DNA from: Desulfobacterales bacterium | Lineage (GTDB): Bacteria > Desulfobacterota > Desulfobulbia > Desulfobulbales > BM004 | Assembly: GCA_030621655.1 (NCBI GenBank) | Contig: JAUXHH010000127.1 | Span: forward strand, 1 to 5,387 | Length of the DNA stretch: 5,387 bases | Reading direction: 5' to 3' | Shown here: positions 1-5,135 of the stretch, one piece after another | Layout: each line of letters starts with the position of its first letter | Numbering within the stretch: position 1 is the stretch's first letter | The notes under the pieces: generated by a model | Database searches by the model: none | What the model was told of the DNA's origin: nothing | What the model saw: only the letters and a program-made list of their open reading frames with translations | Translations under genes and position numbers: made by a program

Positions 1-177
1 GTACTCTGGAGCAAAAGCGATGGAACCGTTGTTGCGTTCCTGCTTTGGATAGAGAGGACTGTTTGCAAAAAAACGGGCTTCAATGGACATGCTGCCATTC
101 AACTCATTGGCCTGAACAGGTGCAGCCCACATCGGACAGGATGAAAGCAGGAATAGTATCGGGAGAATCAGTTTCAT
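1..177 (-). CDS. N-terminal part of an exported, probable beta-barrel outer-membrane protein (runs off the left edge)
   Basis: Reading leftward from ATG at 177 gives 59 open codons to the window edge. The product starts MKLILPILFLLSS, a short positive n-region and a hydrophobic core, with likely signal-peptidase I cleavage near WAA or VQA (residues 17-24). The mature part has SMSIEARFFANSPLYPKQERN followed by SIAFAPEY. From memory this resembles the start of uncharacterised porin-like proteins (EGRLFF..PLFPGQERNN..ALEPEY) often encoded beside LolA-like outer-membrane lipoprotein-sorting proteins and RND/MMPL exporters. That match is recall, not a search. Cys14 in LLSSC gives a poor lipobox in a very short signal, so a lipoprotein is less likely. 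It lies 82 nt downstream of the LolA-like gene, on the same strand, and is probably co-transcribed with it. The start is supported by the signal peptide. Confidence 0.65.
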   Translation of the reverse strand, partial: MKLILPILFLLSSCPMWAAPVQANELNGSMSIEARFFANSPLYPKQERNNGSIAFAPEY

Positions 178-191
178 TTACTTTTATAGCT

Positions 192-231
192 CTCAGCATT
201 TAGCATTCAGCACTCAGCATTCAGCATTCAG
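192..231. repeat. Heptanucleotide tandem repeat, unit YTYAGCA, about 5.7 copies
   Basis: Successive 7-mers read CTCAGCA, TTTAGCA, TTCAGCA, CTCAGCA, TTCAGCA and partial TTCAG, in exact 7-nt register. Variation is confined to C/T changes at positions 1 and 3. It fills about half of the 82-nt gap between the LolA-like gene and the downstream porin-like gene. It contains no start codon in either gene's frame and no clear hairpin. Function is unknown. Confidence 0.85.
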
Positions 232-259
232 TTTAAAATCTTTTACCCTTAAACCCTTT

Positions 260-1078
260 TCACTTCGCTCTCTTGAGGCTGTTTTTATTGAAATCATTAT
301 CGGTCAGGCCGACGTTGAACTGGTAATCGGAAAATTGCAGATCAGTACTCTTGCCGGTCTGATGGTTGACCATGTGCATTGCAGCAGGCCGCCAGTATTT
401 ATCAACATGTTTTTGATGGCCGGTCATGGTCAGGGTCTTTAAGTGGGCATCTTTCCTGTCATAGTATTCTACCTGCCAGGTGCGGTATTCATCCTTATCT
501 ATCCAGGCTACCTGCCGTTTGTAACCTGAATTTTTTCTGTCCATCGGATACCGTTCAACAACAAAGCATTCCATGCCGCCATACAATTCATCCCGCAGCC
601 ATTTGTAGGTGTATTTTTCTATCTCCTGGCTGGCAATGTCCTCATAGGCAAACTCGCTTCCCATGAATGATCCTGACTTATTCCTGGAGCTGATGCGCTT
701 CACTCTTTTCAGGGCCGGCAGATAGAGCCATTGGTCATCATCGCCGTTTTTGTGTGTATAGTTCAGTAAAGCTGTTCCTTTTACATCTTTGGGTGAGTCA
801 AAAATGGTCAGGCTCTTGTCTCCGTCACCTGGGATCTCTAATGTTCTGTAGCGCATCTGCCGGCTGCTTTCCTGGCCATGTCTGTTGCGCAGAATCATCA
901 GCATGGTGGCTGTGGAGTCTCCGTATCCTGAATCGCGCTCATCAGCCTCGGTGGCAATAGCCAGTCCTTTTTCCTCGGCGCTTTCAGCCGGAATGTTAAC
1001 CGGTATGATCATGATGAGAAGAAAGAGAGCAATTCCAGCCGTTATGAAAGAATTATTTTGCCGGGGAACACTTTTCAT
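260..1078 (-). CDS. LolA-like outer-membrane lipoprotein-sorting protein (periplasmic, 272 aa)
   Basis: The protein resembles the LolA-like family annotated as 'outer membrane lipoprotein-sorting protein', which has a half-barrel fold related to LolA/LolB and probably handles lipids or lipoproteins in the periplasm. Numbering from ATG 1078, residues 1-11 are basic and polar, 12-27 are a hydrophobic core (ITAGIALFLLIMIIPV), and cleavage is likely near PAESA (about residue 34). The mature part carries family landmarks: GLAIATEADERDSGYGD near the N-terminus, DDQWLYLPALKRVKRI in the middle, and FMGSEFAYEDI just after it. ATG 1078 is preferred over ATG 1096 because AAGG lies 8 nt upstream of 1078, whereas the 1096 ATG follows only a run of A. 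Members often sit next to RND/MMPL exporters and TetR regulators; neither is in view, although the porin-like gene downstream fits that set. Its own promoter was not identified. The substrate is unknown. Confidence 0.85.
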   Translation of the reverse strand: MKSVPRQNNSFITAGIALFLLIMIIPVNIPAESAEEKGLAIATEADERDSGYGDSTATMLMILRNRHGQESSRQMRYRTLEIPGDGDKSLTIFDSPKDVKGTALLNYTHKNGDDDQWLYLPALKRVKRISSRNKSGSFMGSEFAYEDIASQEIEKYTYKWLRDELYGGMECFVVERYPMDRKNSGYKRQVAWIDKDEYRTWQVEYYDRKDAHLKTLTMTGHQKHVDKYWRPAAMHMVNHQTGKSTDLQFSDYQFNVGLTDNDFNKNSLKRAK

Positions 1079-1086
1079 TTTTCTTA

Positions 1087-1090
1087 CCTT
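1087..1090 (-). promoter_or_regulatory. Ribosome binding site that sets the start of the LolA-like gene
   Basis: On the minus strand AAGG lies 8 nt upstream of ATG 1078. The in-frame ATG at 1096 has only poly-A before it and would itself overlap this region, so the shorter product, with a conventional signal peptide, is favoured. Confidence 0.55.
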
Positions 1091-1177
1091 GTGCATTTTT
1101 TTTTAGTCAAAACCTGGTTCTCAGGGCCGGATCAGAGTCAACCGATTCCGCCGACACCATGAATAAATTTTAATGAA

Positions 1178-1311
1178 AGGCACAGAGGCACAAAGGCACA
1201 AAGTGACTGCATGATGAAGAAGAGTTAAGGTTGATTGAGTACAAAAAAAATGTAACCATATGATTTTTTTTATCAGGTTGTTAGACTCTGTGCCTTTGTG
1301 CCTTTGTGCCT
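1178..1311. repeat. Large inverted repeat built of 8-nt GGCACAAA units, with a nested A8T/AT8 dyad
   Basis: The left arm (1178-1203) contains three 8-nt units of the GGCACARA type. The right arm (1286-1311) is its inverted copy, agreeing at 24 of 26 positions. Inside the 82-nt spacer is a second dyad: eight A plus T at 1243-1251 and its complement at 1263-1271, with an 11-nt loop. The element occupies most of the gap between the end of selD copy 1 and the start of the LolA-like gene, both read leftward. It could fold as a long hairpin in RNA and block or end transcription from the selD side, or it could be a small non-coding repeat element. No flanking target-site duplication was seen and no gene is visible inside. 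Confidence 0.75.
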
Positions 1312-1343
1312 GCTGACATCGTTATTGTAAGCGGCAGCAAAAC

Positions 1344-1357
1344 GGCCCCTCAAGGCC
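1344..1357 (-). terminator. Weak hairpin just after selD copy 1, possible terminator
   Basis: On the minus strand, 11 nt past the selD stop, GGCC-TTGAGG-GGCC forms a 4-bp G/C stem with a 6-nt loop, followed by GTTTTG. The stem is short and the T run poor, so this is a marginal call. The larger inverted repeat at 1178-1311 is an alternative stop signal. Confidence 0.25.
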
Positions 1358-1368
1358 AGGATTCTTTA

Positions 1369-2421
1369 CTAAATCACGGTAATACCTACAGGTTCGTCAA
1401 TAACTTCACCGATCTTGACAGCTGAAATCATACCTGCTTCCCGTATGTCCGACAGTAGTGCACCCACCTGTGACTCAGGCAGGGAAAGCAGCAGTCCCCC
1501 TGAAGTCTGGGGGTCGTAAAGCAGCTCTTCTTCGGCTGTAGTCAGTGTTGTTGACATCTGCAAATGATGTTTGGCAACCATTTCCCTGTTTGCTTTGTTG
1601 CTGCCGGTAGTCTCACCCTTGCCGTACATCTCCAGAGCAGCCGGATAAAAGGGCAGGTCTCCATATTTGACAACAATCCGTGCATCACAGCCGTGCGCCA
1701 CCTCGATGAGATGGCCGAGAATGCCGAAGCCGGTGATATCGGTGCAGGCATGCAGGTCGTACTTGAGGGCTGCCTCCATGGCTGTACCGTTCAGGGCAGC
1801 AAGGGAAGGCAGTGTGTCACGTTCCAGTTCCCTGAAGGGCAGCTTGCCGGAACGAACCGCATTAAAGAGCACGCCAGATCCGATGGGCTTGGTAAGAATA
1901 AGGGCATCACCCGGTTGTGAACCTGCATTAGTGATGACCCTATCCGGATGCACAACACCGTTTACACAGAGGCCGTATTTGGGTTCCTCATCGTCAACCG
2001 TATGGCCGCCCACCAGGCAGGCCCCGGCTTCAACCACTTTGTCGTGGCCGCCGCGCAGGATATCCTTCAGCATGCCCATATCCAGATGTTTTGAGGGAAA
2101 CATGACTACGTTTAAAGCTGTCAGCGGTCTGCCGCCCATGGAGTAGACGTCTGAGATGGAATTGGCGGCGGATATCTGACCGAACCAGTAAGGGTCATCA
2201 ACCGGTGGAGTGATGAAGTCAACGGTATTGATCATGGCGATTTCATCAGATATTTTATAGACCGCGGCATCATCGGCAGCTTCTATGCCAACCAGCAGGT
2301 TGGGGTCATTTGGCGGTGTTAAGCCTTCAAGCGCTTCCGACAGAGCCGTCGGACCGATCTTGGCCGCTCAACCACAGGTGCGGGCCAAGCCGGTGAGTGT
2401 TTTTTTCTTAAAAAGTGCCAT
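1369..2421 (-). CDS. selD: Selenide, water dikinase SelD, selenocysteine-containing, copy 1
   Basis: SelD makes selenophosphate from selenide and ATP in the cytoplasm, the Se donor for selenocysteyl-tRNA and selenouridine. Translation starts at ATG 2421, with GGAG 7 nt upstream. Codon 18 (2368-2370) is UGA, read as selenocysteine, giving 350 aa, close to the usual length of about 345. Visible motifs are TCGUAAKIGP (15-24; U18 and K21 align with catalytic Cys17 and Lys20 of E. coli SelD), DDAAVY (50-55), TVDF with D68, GGHTVDD (138-144), TDITGFG with D228, TTGSNKANR (about 271-279) and DPQTSGG (303-309). UGA as a true stop is unlikely because homology continues unbroken on both sides and a SECIS-like hairpin follows. 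Skipping the UGA gives a false start at M63. It is last in the dsrE-selD-selD block but has a 251-nt gap upstream holding its own candidate promoter. Confidence 0.95.
2336..2370 (-). promoter_or_regulatory. Sec UGA codon plus bacterial SECIS-like hairpin of selD copy 1
   Basis: The UGA is at 2368-2370. After 20 nt (including the 5' half of the stem) comes the apical loop GGCUCU, closed by UCCGAC/GUCGGA, a perfect 6-bp stem (2336-2353 on the window). A short stem with G at the first loop positions, roughly 16-37 nt after UGA, is the known bacterial SECIS pattern bound by SelB. Distance and loop start both fit. Confidence 0.8.
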
Positions 2422-2450
2422 TTGGGGTCTCCAGTGCAATTTTATGGGGT

Positions 2451-2466
2451 GAGAAATAGTTTCTTG
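2451..2466. promoter_or_regulatory. 16-bp palindromic motif, copy A (candidate operator at the selD copy 1 promoter)
   Basis: The site reads gagaaatagtttcttg and contains the dyad AGAAA-TAG-TTTCT. It covers the start point expected from the candidate promoter at 2472-2499. A second copy at 2542-2557 matches at 13 of 16 positions. No matching regulator is encoded in view. Confidence 0.4.
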
Positions 2467-2471
2467 TATAG

Positions 2472-2499
2472 AATATAACTATTAATAAATAATAATCAA
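2472..2499 (-). promoter_or_regulatory. Candidate sigma70-like promoter for selD copy 1
   Basis: On the minus strand, TTGATT (2494-2499) and TATATT (2472-2477) are separated by 16 nt, matching the -35 and -10 consensus at 4/6 and 5/6. The predicted start is near 2465, about 44 nt before the ATG. The region is A/T-rich, so chance matches are likely and confidence is limited. Confidence 0.4.
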
Positions 2500-2541
2500 T
2501 AGAAAAAATCTATTAAAAGGGTGAAACGAAGATACTCATAT

Positions 2542-2557
2542 GGGAAATGGTTTCCTG
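2542..2557. promoter_or_regulatory. 16-bp palindromic motif, copy B
   Basis: The site reads gggaaatggtttcctg and contains the perfect dyad GGAAA-TGG-TTTCC. It is the upstream partner of the site at 2451-2466, centre to centre 91 bp, and the two flank the candidate selD copy 1 promoter. Its role as an operator is inferred from symmetry and recurrence only. Confidence 0.4.
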
Positions 2558-2593
2558 CAAGGGGATGAACCCGAAACCTCATGGATTCAGAAG

Positions 2594-2648
2594 AAATTGA
2601 AGATTGAAGATTTTCTACCTTAATTTTTCAATCTTCAATCTTCAATTT
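2594..2648. repeat. Perfect 19-bp inverted repeat made of heptamers (TTCAATC), hairpin between the selD copies
   Basis: Arm 1 (2594-2612) and arm 2 (2630-2648) are exact reverse complements, with a 17-nt loop. Each arm is itself a heptamer repeat (TTCAATC, TTCAATC, TTCAATT in arm 2). It begins 25 nt past the stop of selD copy 2, so in its RNA a long A/U-rich hairpin would form there. There is no following U run, so a classic intrinsic terminator is doubtful; it may stabilise the upstream message or reduce read-through into selD copy 1. Confidence 0.75.
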
Positions 2649-2672
2649 TCAATGTAAAGAGTTTTTTGGTGG

Positions 2673-3722
2673 TTAGATAACCATGATGCCTGTAGGGCCT
2701 GCCTCGATGTGGCCGATTTGAACGGCTGTCTGTACATCGGCAGCAAGGAGAGCTGCAATAAGTTCATCTGTCTGGGAATCCGGCACGGCAAGCAGCAGTC
2801 CGCCTGAGGTCTGTGGGTCATAGAGAAGCTCTTCCGCCTGGCTGGCAAGAAACTTTTTAATTGTCATCTTTTCTGCCACCAACTTACGGTTTGCTTGGTT
2901 ACTGCCGGTGGTCTCTCCTTTCTGGTACATGCGCAGGGCATCGTTGTAAAATGGCAGCCTGTCGTAATAAAGAACTACCTTTTTACCACTGCCCACAGCC
3001 ATTTCCAGACTGTGGCCGGCGATACCGAAGCCGGTGACGTCGGTAGCAGCATGGAGGTCGAAGTTGAGTGCTGTTTCCATAGCCGGACCGTTTAATGCTG
3101 CGAGTGATGGCAGAGTGTCACGCTCCAGATCCTGAAAGGGTAATTTTCTTGAGCGAACCGCATTAAACAGCACACCTGAACCAATCGGTTTGGTCAGGAT
3201 AAGTGCATCACCCGGTTTGCCTCCGGCATTGGTGATGATCCGGTCCGGATGGATTACGCCGCTGACGCAGAGCCCGTACTTGGGTTCCTCATCATCAACT
3301 GTATGGCCGCCCACAAGACAGGCACCTGCTTCCACCACCTTATCGTGGCCGCCGCGCAGGATATCCTTCAGCATACCCATATCCAGATGTTTGGCAGGGA
3401 ACATAACGACATTGAGGGCGGTGAGCGGTTTGCCGCCCATTGAGTAAATATCAGAGATTGAATTTGCCGCTGAAATCAGGCCGAACCAGTAGGGGTCGTC
3501 CACCGGCGGCGTGATGAAATCAACCGTATTGATCATGGCGATCTCATCCGTTAACCGATAGACGGAGGCGTCATCCGACGTCTCAAAACCAACCAGCAGG
3601 TTAGGGTCTTCAGACGGCTTAAGTCCCTTTAGCGCTTCCGACAGGACCGTCGGACCGATCTTGGCAGCTCAACCGCAGGTGCGGGCCAGGCCGGTCAATG
3701 TTTTTTTCTTAAAAAAGGCCAT
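2673..3722 (-). CDS. selD: Selenide, water dikinase SelD, selenocysteine-containing, copy 2
   Basis: This is a second complete SelD of 349 aa, starting at ATG 3722 with in-frame UGA at codon 18 (3669-3671) read as selenocysteine. The N-terminus again gives TCGUAAKIGP (U18, K21). Other SelD landmarks are DDASVY (50-55), D68 in TVDF, GGHTVDD (138-144), TDVTGFG with D228, TTGSNQANR and DPQTSGG (302-308), so all expected catalytic and ATP-binding residues appear intact. It starts 11 nt after the dsrE stop, with only a weak GGA as Shine-Dalgarno, so translation may be coupled to dsrE. By hand alignment it is about 88% identical to copy 1 up to about residue 212 and about 53% afterwards. It has no sign of decay, so both copies are probably active. 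What the second copy adds is not shown by sequence. Confidence 0.95.
3637..3671 (-). promoter_or_regulatory. Sec UGA codon plus bacterial SECIS-like hairpin of selD copy 2
   Basis: The UGA is at 3669-3671. The same perfect 6-bp stem UCCGAC/GUCGGA as in copy 1 lies at the same distance (loop starts 21 nt after UGA), but the loop is GGUCCU instead of GGCUCU. The GGUC in this loop resembles the loop of the E. coli fdhF SECIS (AGGUCU, from memory). Confidence 0.8.
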
Positions 3723-3733
3723 TGGATTTCCAG

Positions 3734-4093
3734 TTAGAACATGATGGTTTCCCTGTCTACCATTTCGGCTGTAACAGTGGGCAGGGTGGCGATTTTAACA
3801 CCTGTAACAATCTTATTTTCAGGGATGTTGTATTTTTTGACACAGGCACTGCAAACAAACATGGGAAGTTCTGCCTCGAGCAGCAGGGGAAATAAATCCC
3901 GCACCGGGGCCATATGTTCGCCTTCTATGGTTTCTGCAACACCTATACGGGCCATTTTCGCGCCTTCAAAAACAAAAAAGAGAGCCAGGTCAGCCCCTTC
4001 GCTGAGAAGCGAGACAGCCATGCCGACAGCGCCATTGGCCCGGTCCTGATTATCATCAGAGTGGGTGATCACCATTAAATATTTCTTTGCCAT
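3734..4093 (-). CDS. DsrE/DsrF-like family protein (small sulfur-relay fold, 119 aa)
   Basis: This small cytoplasmic protein has the DsrE-family pattern: strand KKYLMVITHS (3-12), a helix rich in Ala/Gly (RANGAVGMAVSLLSEG), strand ADLALFFVFEGAK, a helix around VRDLFPLLLEAEL, and strand PMFVCSACVKKYNI with C81 and C84. In DsrE/TusD-type proteins the Cys at about this place accepts persulfide sulfur; the CxxC pair here could do the same or be redox-active. The start at ATG 4093 has a strong GGGAGAG 3 nt upstream. The gene is first in a leftward block with two selD genes, 11 nt before copy 2. YedF, linked to selenium metabolism, fuses a TusA-like and a DsrE-like domain, so a role in delivering Se or S to SelD is plausible here, but it is inferred from context. 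The exact subfamily was not resolved. Confidence 0.85.
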   Translation of the reverse strand: MAKKYLMVITHSDDNQDRANGAVGMAVSLLSEGADLALFFVFEGAKMARIGVAETIEGEHMAPVRDLFPLLLEAELPMFVCSACVKKYNIPENKIVTGVKIATLPTVTAEMVDRETIMF

Positions 4094-4110
4094 TTTCTCT
4101 CCCTTGTCAT

Positions 4111-4185
4111 TTATTTCAAAACAGCTTCCTTCAGGGCATCAATCCTTTTTTTTAAAGAATCGAGCAATTCGCAGTTTTTTATCAA
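4111..4185 (-). other. Possible 24-codon small ORF in the dsrE leader
   Basis: Reading left from TTG 4185, a frame of 24 codons ends in TAA at 4111, just 17 nt before the dsrE ATG. The product would be Lys/Leu/Glu-rich and helix-like (contains CELLDSLKKRIDALKEAV). It lies between the predicted promoter and dsrE. There is no Shine-Dalgarno before the TTG and a stop codon (TAG) immediately precedes it, so this may be chance or a gene remnant. Confidence 0.2.
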
Positions 4186-4203
4186 CTAATGATACTGCAA
4201 CTG

Positions 4204-4231
4204 ATTACAATGAGTGAACAGGCTTTGTCAA
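4204..4231 (-). promoter_or_regulatory. Sigma70-like promoter for the dsrE-selD block
   Basis: On the minus strand, perfect TTGACA (4226-4231) and TGTAAT (4204-4209, 5/6 match) are spaced by 16 nt. The predicted start near 4197 leaves a leader of about 100 nt before dsrE. It is the best promoter match on this side of the divergent gap. Confidence 0.55.
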
Positions 4232-4248
4232 GAACTAGCATTGAAGGT

Positions 4249-4318
4249 TTTCCCTATAGATTTCCCTGTAATCATTATCAGAAGTTGACATGTCTTCACG
4301 AAACAGGGATATTTCCCT
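4249..4318. repeat. Three TTTCCCT copies, the last within a palindrome, upstream of the SDR gene
   Basis: TTTCCCT occurs at 4249-4255, 4261-4267 and 4312-4318. The first two head a 12-nt near-repeat. The last forms the right half of AGGGA-TATT-TCCCT (4305-4318), which overlaps the predicted -10 of the SDR promoter. It could be an operator cluster; this is inferred from symmetry and position only. Confidence 0.3.
4285..4313 (+). promoter_or_regulatory. Sigma70-like promoter for the YdfG-like dehydrogenase
   Basis: Perfect TTGACA (4285-4290) and GATATT (4308-4313, 4/6) are spaced by 17 nt. The predicted start near 4320 gives a leader of about 57 nt. Two palindromes overlap it: GACATGTC (4287-4294) on the -35 and AGGGATATTTCCCT (4305-4318) on the -10. 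The position rules out the in-frame ATG at 4290 as the translation start. Confidence 0.5.
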
Positions 4319-4366
4319 AATAGTAATAAGCAAGTATTTCTTGAAGTTTCCTATGAATTATTGTCA

Positions 4367-4370
4367 GGAG
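4367..4370 (+). promoter_or_regulatory. Ribosome binding site that sets the SDR start
   Basis: GGAG (within CAGGAG) lies 6 nt upstream of ATG 4377. The in-frame ATGs at 4290 and 4353 have no such site, and the first lies in the promoter. Confidence 0.75.
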
Positions 4371-4376
4371 CCATCA

Positions 4377-5135
4377 ATGAAAAAGACAGTACTGATTACC
4401 GGGGCAAGTGCCGGGTTTGGCGAGGCATGTGCCCGTAAATATCGGGGGGTGCAAACCAGGTTGATTCTTGCAGCCCGGCGTCTTGACAAACTTGAAACAT
4501 TGCAGCAGGAATTATCAGACACAGAGAGTCTTGTCCTGCAGCTGGATGTCCGCGACCGAAAAGGTGTAGCGGAAACATTGGCAGGGTTGCCTGAGCCTTT
4601 TCAGAATGTTGATATTCTGATTAATAATGCCGGCCTTGCCCTGGGCCTTGAACCGGCCCATGAAGCGGATCTGGATAATTGGGAAACAATGGTGGATACA
4701 AACATAAAGGGCTTGATGTACTGCACCAGACAGATTCTGCCCGGCATGGTGAAACGTCAGCAGGGTCATATTGTAAATATTGGTTCAGTGGCAGGGTCCA
4801 CCCCTTATCCGGGCGGCAATGCTTACGGTGCCACAAAGGCGTTTGTCAAACAGTTCTCCAGTAATCTCCGTTCCGATCTTCATGGTACCCCGATCCGGGT
4901 AACCAATATTGAGCCGGGTCTGGCGGAGACTGAGTTCTCTATAGTCAGATTTAATGGGGATGCCGAGCGTGCTGCAGAAGTGTACCAGGGGACTCAGCCG
5001 CTGACTGCAGATGATATTGCGGAAATGGTCCATTGGGTGACCAGTCTGCCGTCACATATCAATATCAATCGTTTGGAGGTGATGCCTGTCTGCCAGGCCT
5101 GGGCTCCTTTTTCCATTTATCGGCAAAAAGAGTGA
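4377..5135 (+). CDS. YdfG-like NADP-dependent short-chain dehydrogenase (3-hydroxy acid / malonic semialdehyde type)
   Basis: This is a classical SDR of 252 aa (E. coli YdfG is 248 aa), cytoplasmic. YdfG-type enzymes oxidise serine and 3-hydroxy acids or reduce malonic semialdehyde with NADP(H). Visible features are the cofactor motif TGASAGFG (8-15), basic ARR after strand 2 (33-35, fitting NADP), LDV (56-58), NNAG (83-86), and the catalytic set S137, Y150, K154 in YGATK. YdfG-like stretches include LALGLEPAHEADLDNWETM, IEPGLAETEFS, HININRLEVMPV and a C-terminus ending near SIYRQ. ATG 4377 gives the usual N-terminus and has CAGGAG upstream. Odd point: residues 22-28 (YRGVQTR) lack the usual Gly-Ala before strand 2; neighbouring frames suggest two compensating indels around the G6 run at 4444-4449. 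The gene diverges from dsrE, with no evident functional link to selenium. The precise substrate is not settled. Confidence 0.92.
   Translation: MKKTVLITGASAGFGEACARKYRGVQTRLILAARRLDKLETLQQELSDTESLVLQLDVRDRKGVAETLAGLPEPFQNVDILINNAGLALGLEPAHEADLDNWETMVDTNIKGLMYCTRQILPGMVKRQQGHIVNIGSVAGSTPYPGGNAYGATKAFVKQFSSNLRSDLHGTPIRVTNIEPGLAETEFSIVRFNGDAERAAEVYQGTQPLTADDIAEMVHWVTSLPSHININRLEVMPVCQAWAPFSIYRQKE

Noticed and set aside
136..138. Lipobox (LLSSC, Cys14) in the left-edge protein
   Set aside because: Signal would be only 13 residues with Ser at -1; a signal-peptidase I site a few residues later and the porin-like sequence fit better.
1178..1311. Insertion sequence ends
   Set aside because: No transposase frame between the arms and no target-site duplication next to them.
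1667..2146. Long plus-strand frames opposite the selD genes (1564-1920, 1667-2146, 3190-3447)
   Set aside because: They are antisense shadows; the related ones at 1667-2146 and 3190-3447 look alike only because the two selD genes under them are alike. No ribosome sites or protein-like features.
1369..2235. selD starting at the internal ATG 2235 (and 3536 in copy 2)
   Set aside because: That start removes the catalytic N-terminal segment and ATP-binding residues; there is a better start with a Shine-Dalgarno at 2421, and homology continues upstream in frame.
2368..2370. UGA in selD copy 1 (and at 3669-3671 in copy 2) as a nonsense mutation, making both pseudogenes
   Set aside because: Both copies carry UGA at exactly the catalytic Cys position, with SelD homology on both sides and a SECIS-like hairpin at the right distance. 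Two identical decay events are far less likely than selenocysteine.
2594..2648. CRISPR array from the short repeats
   Set aside because: Units are 7-8 nt, contiguous and without spacers; no cas genes in view.
4290..4376. N-terminal extension of the dehydrogenase from ATG 4290 (29 extra residues)
   Set aside because: ATG 4290 lies within the -35 to -10 promoter region, lacks a ribosome site, and the extension has no SDR counterpart; ATG 4377 has CAGGAG and starts at the normal N-terminus.
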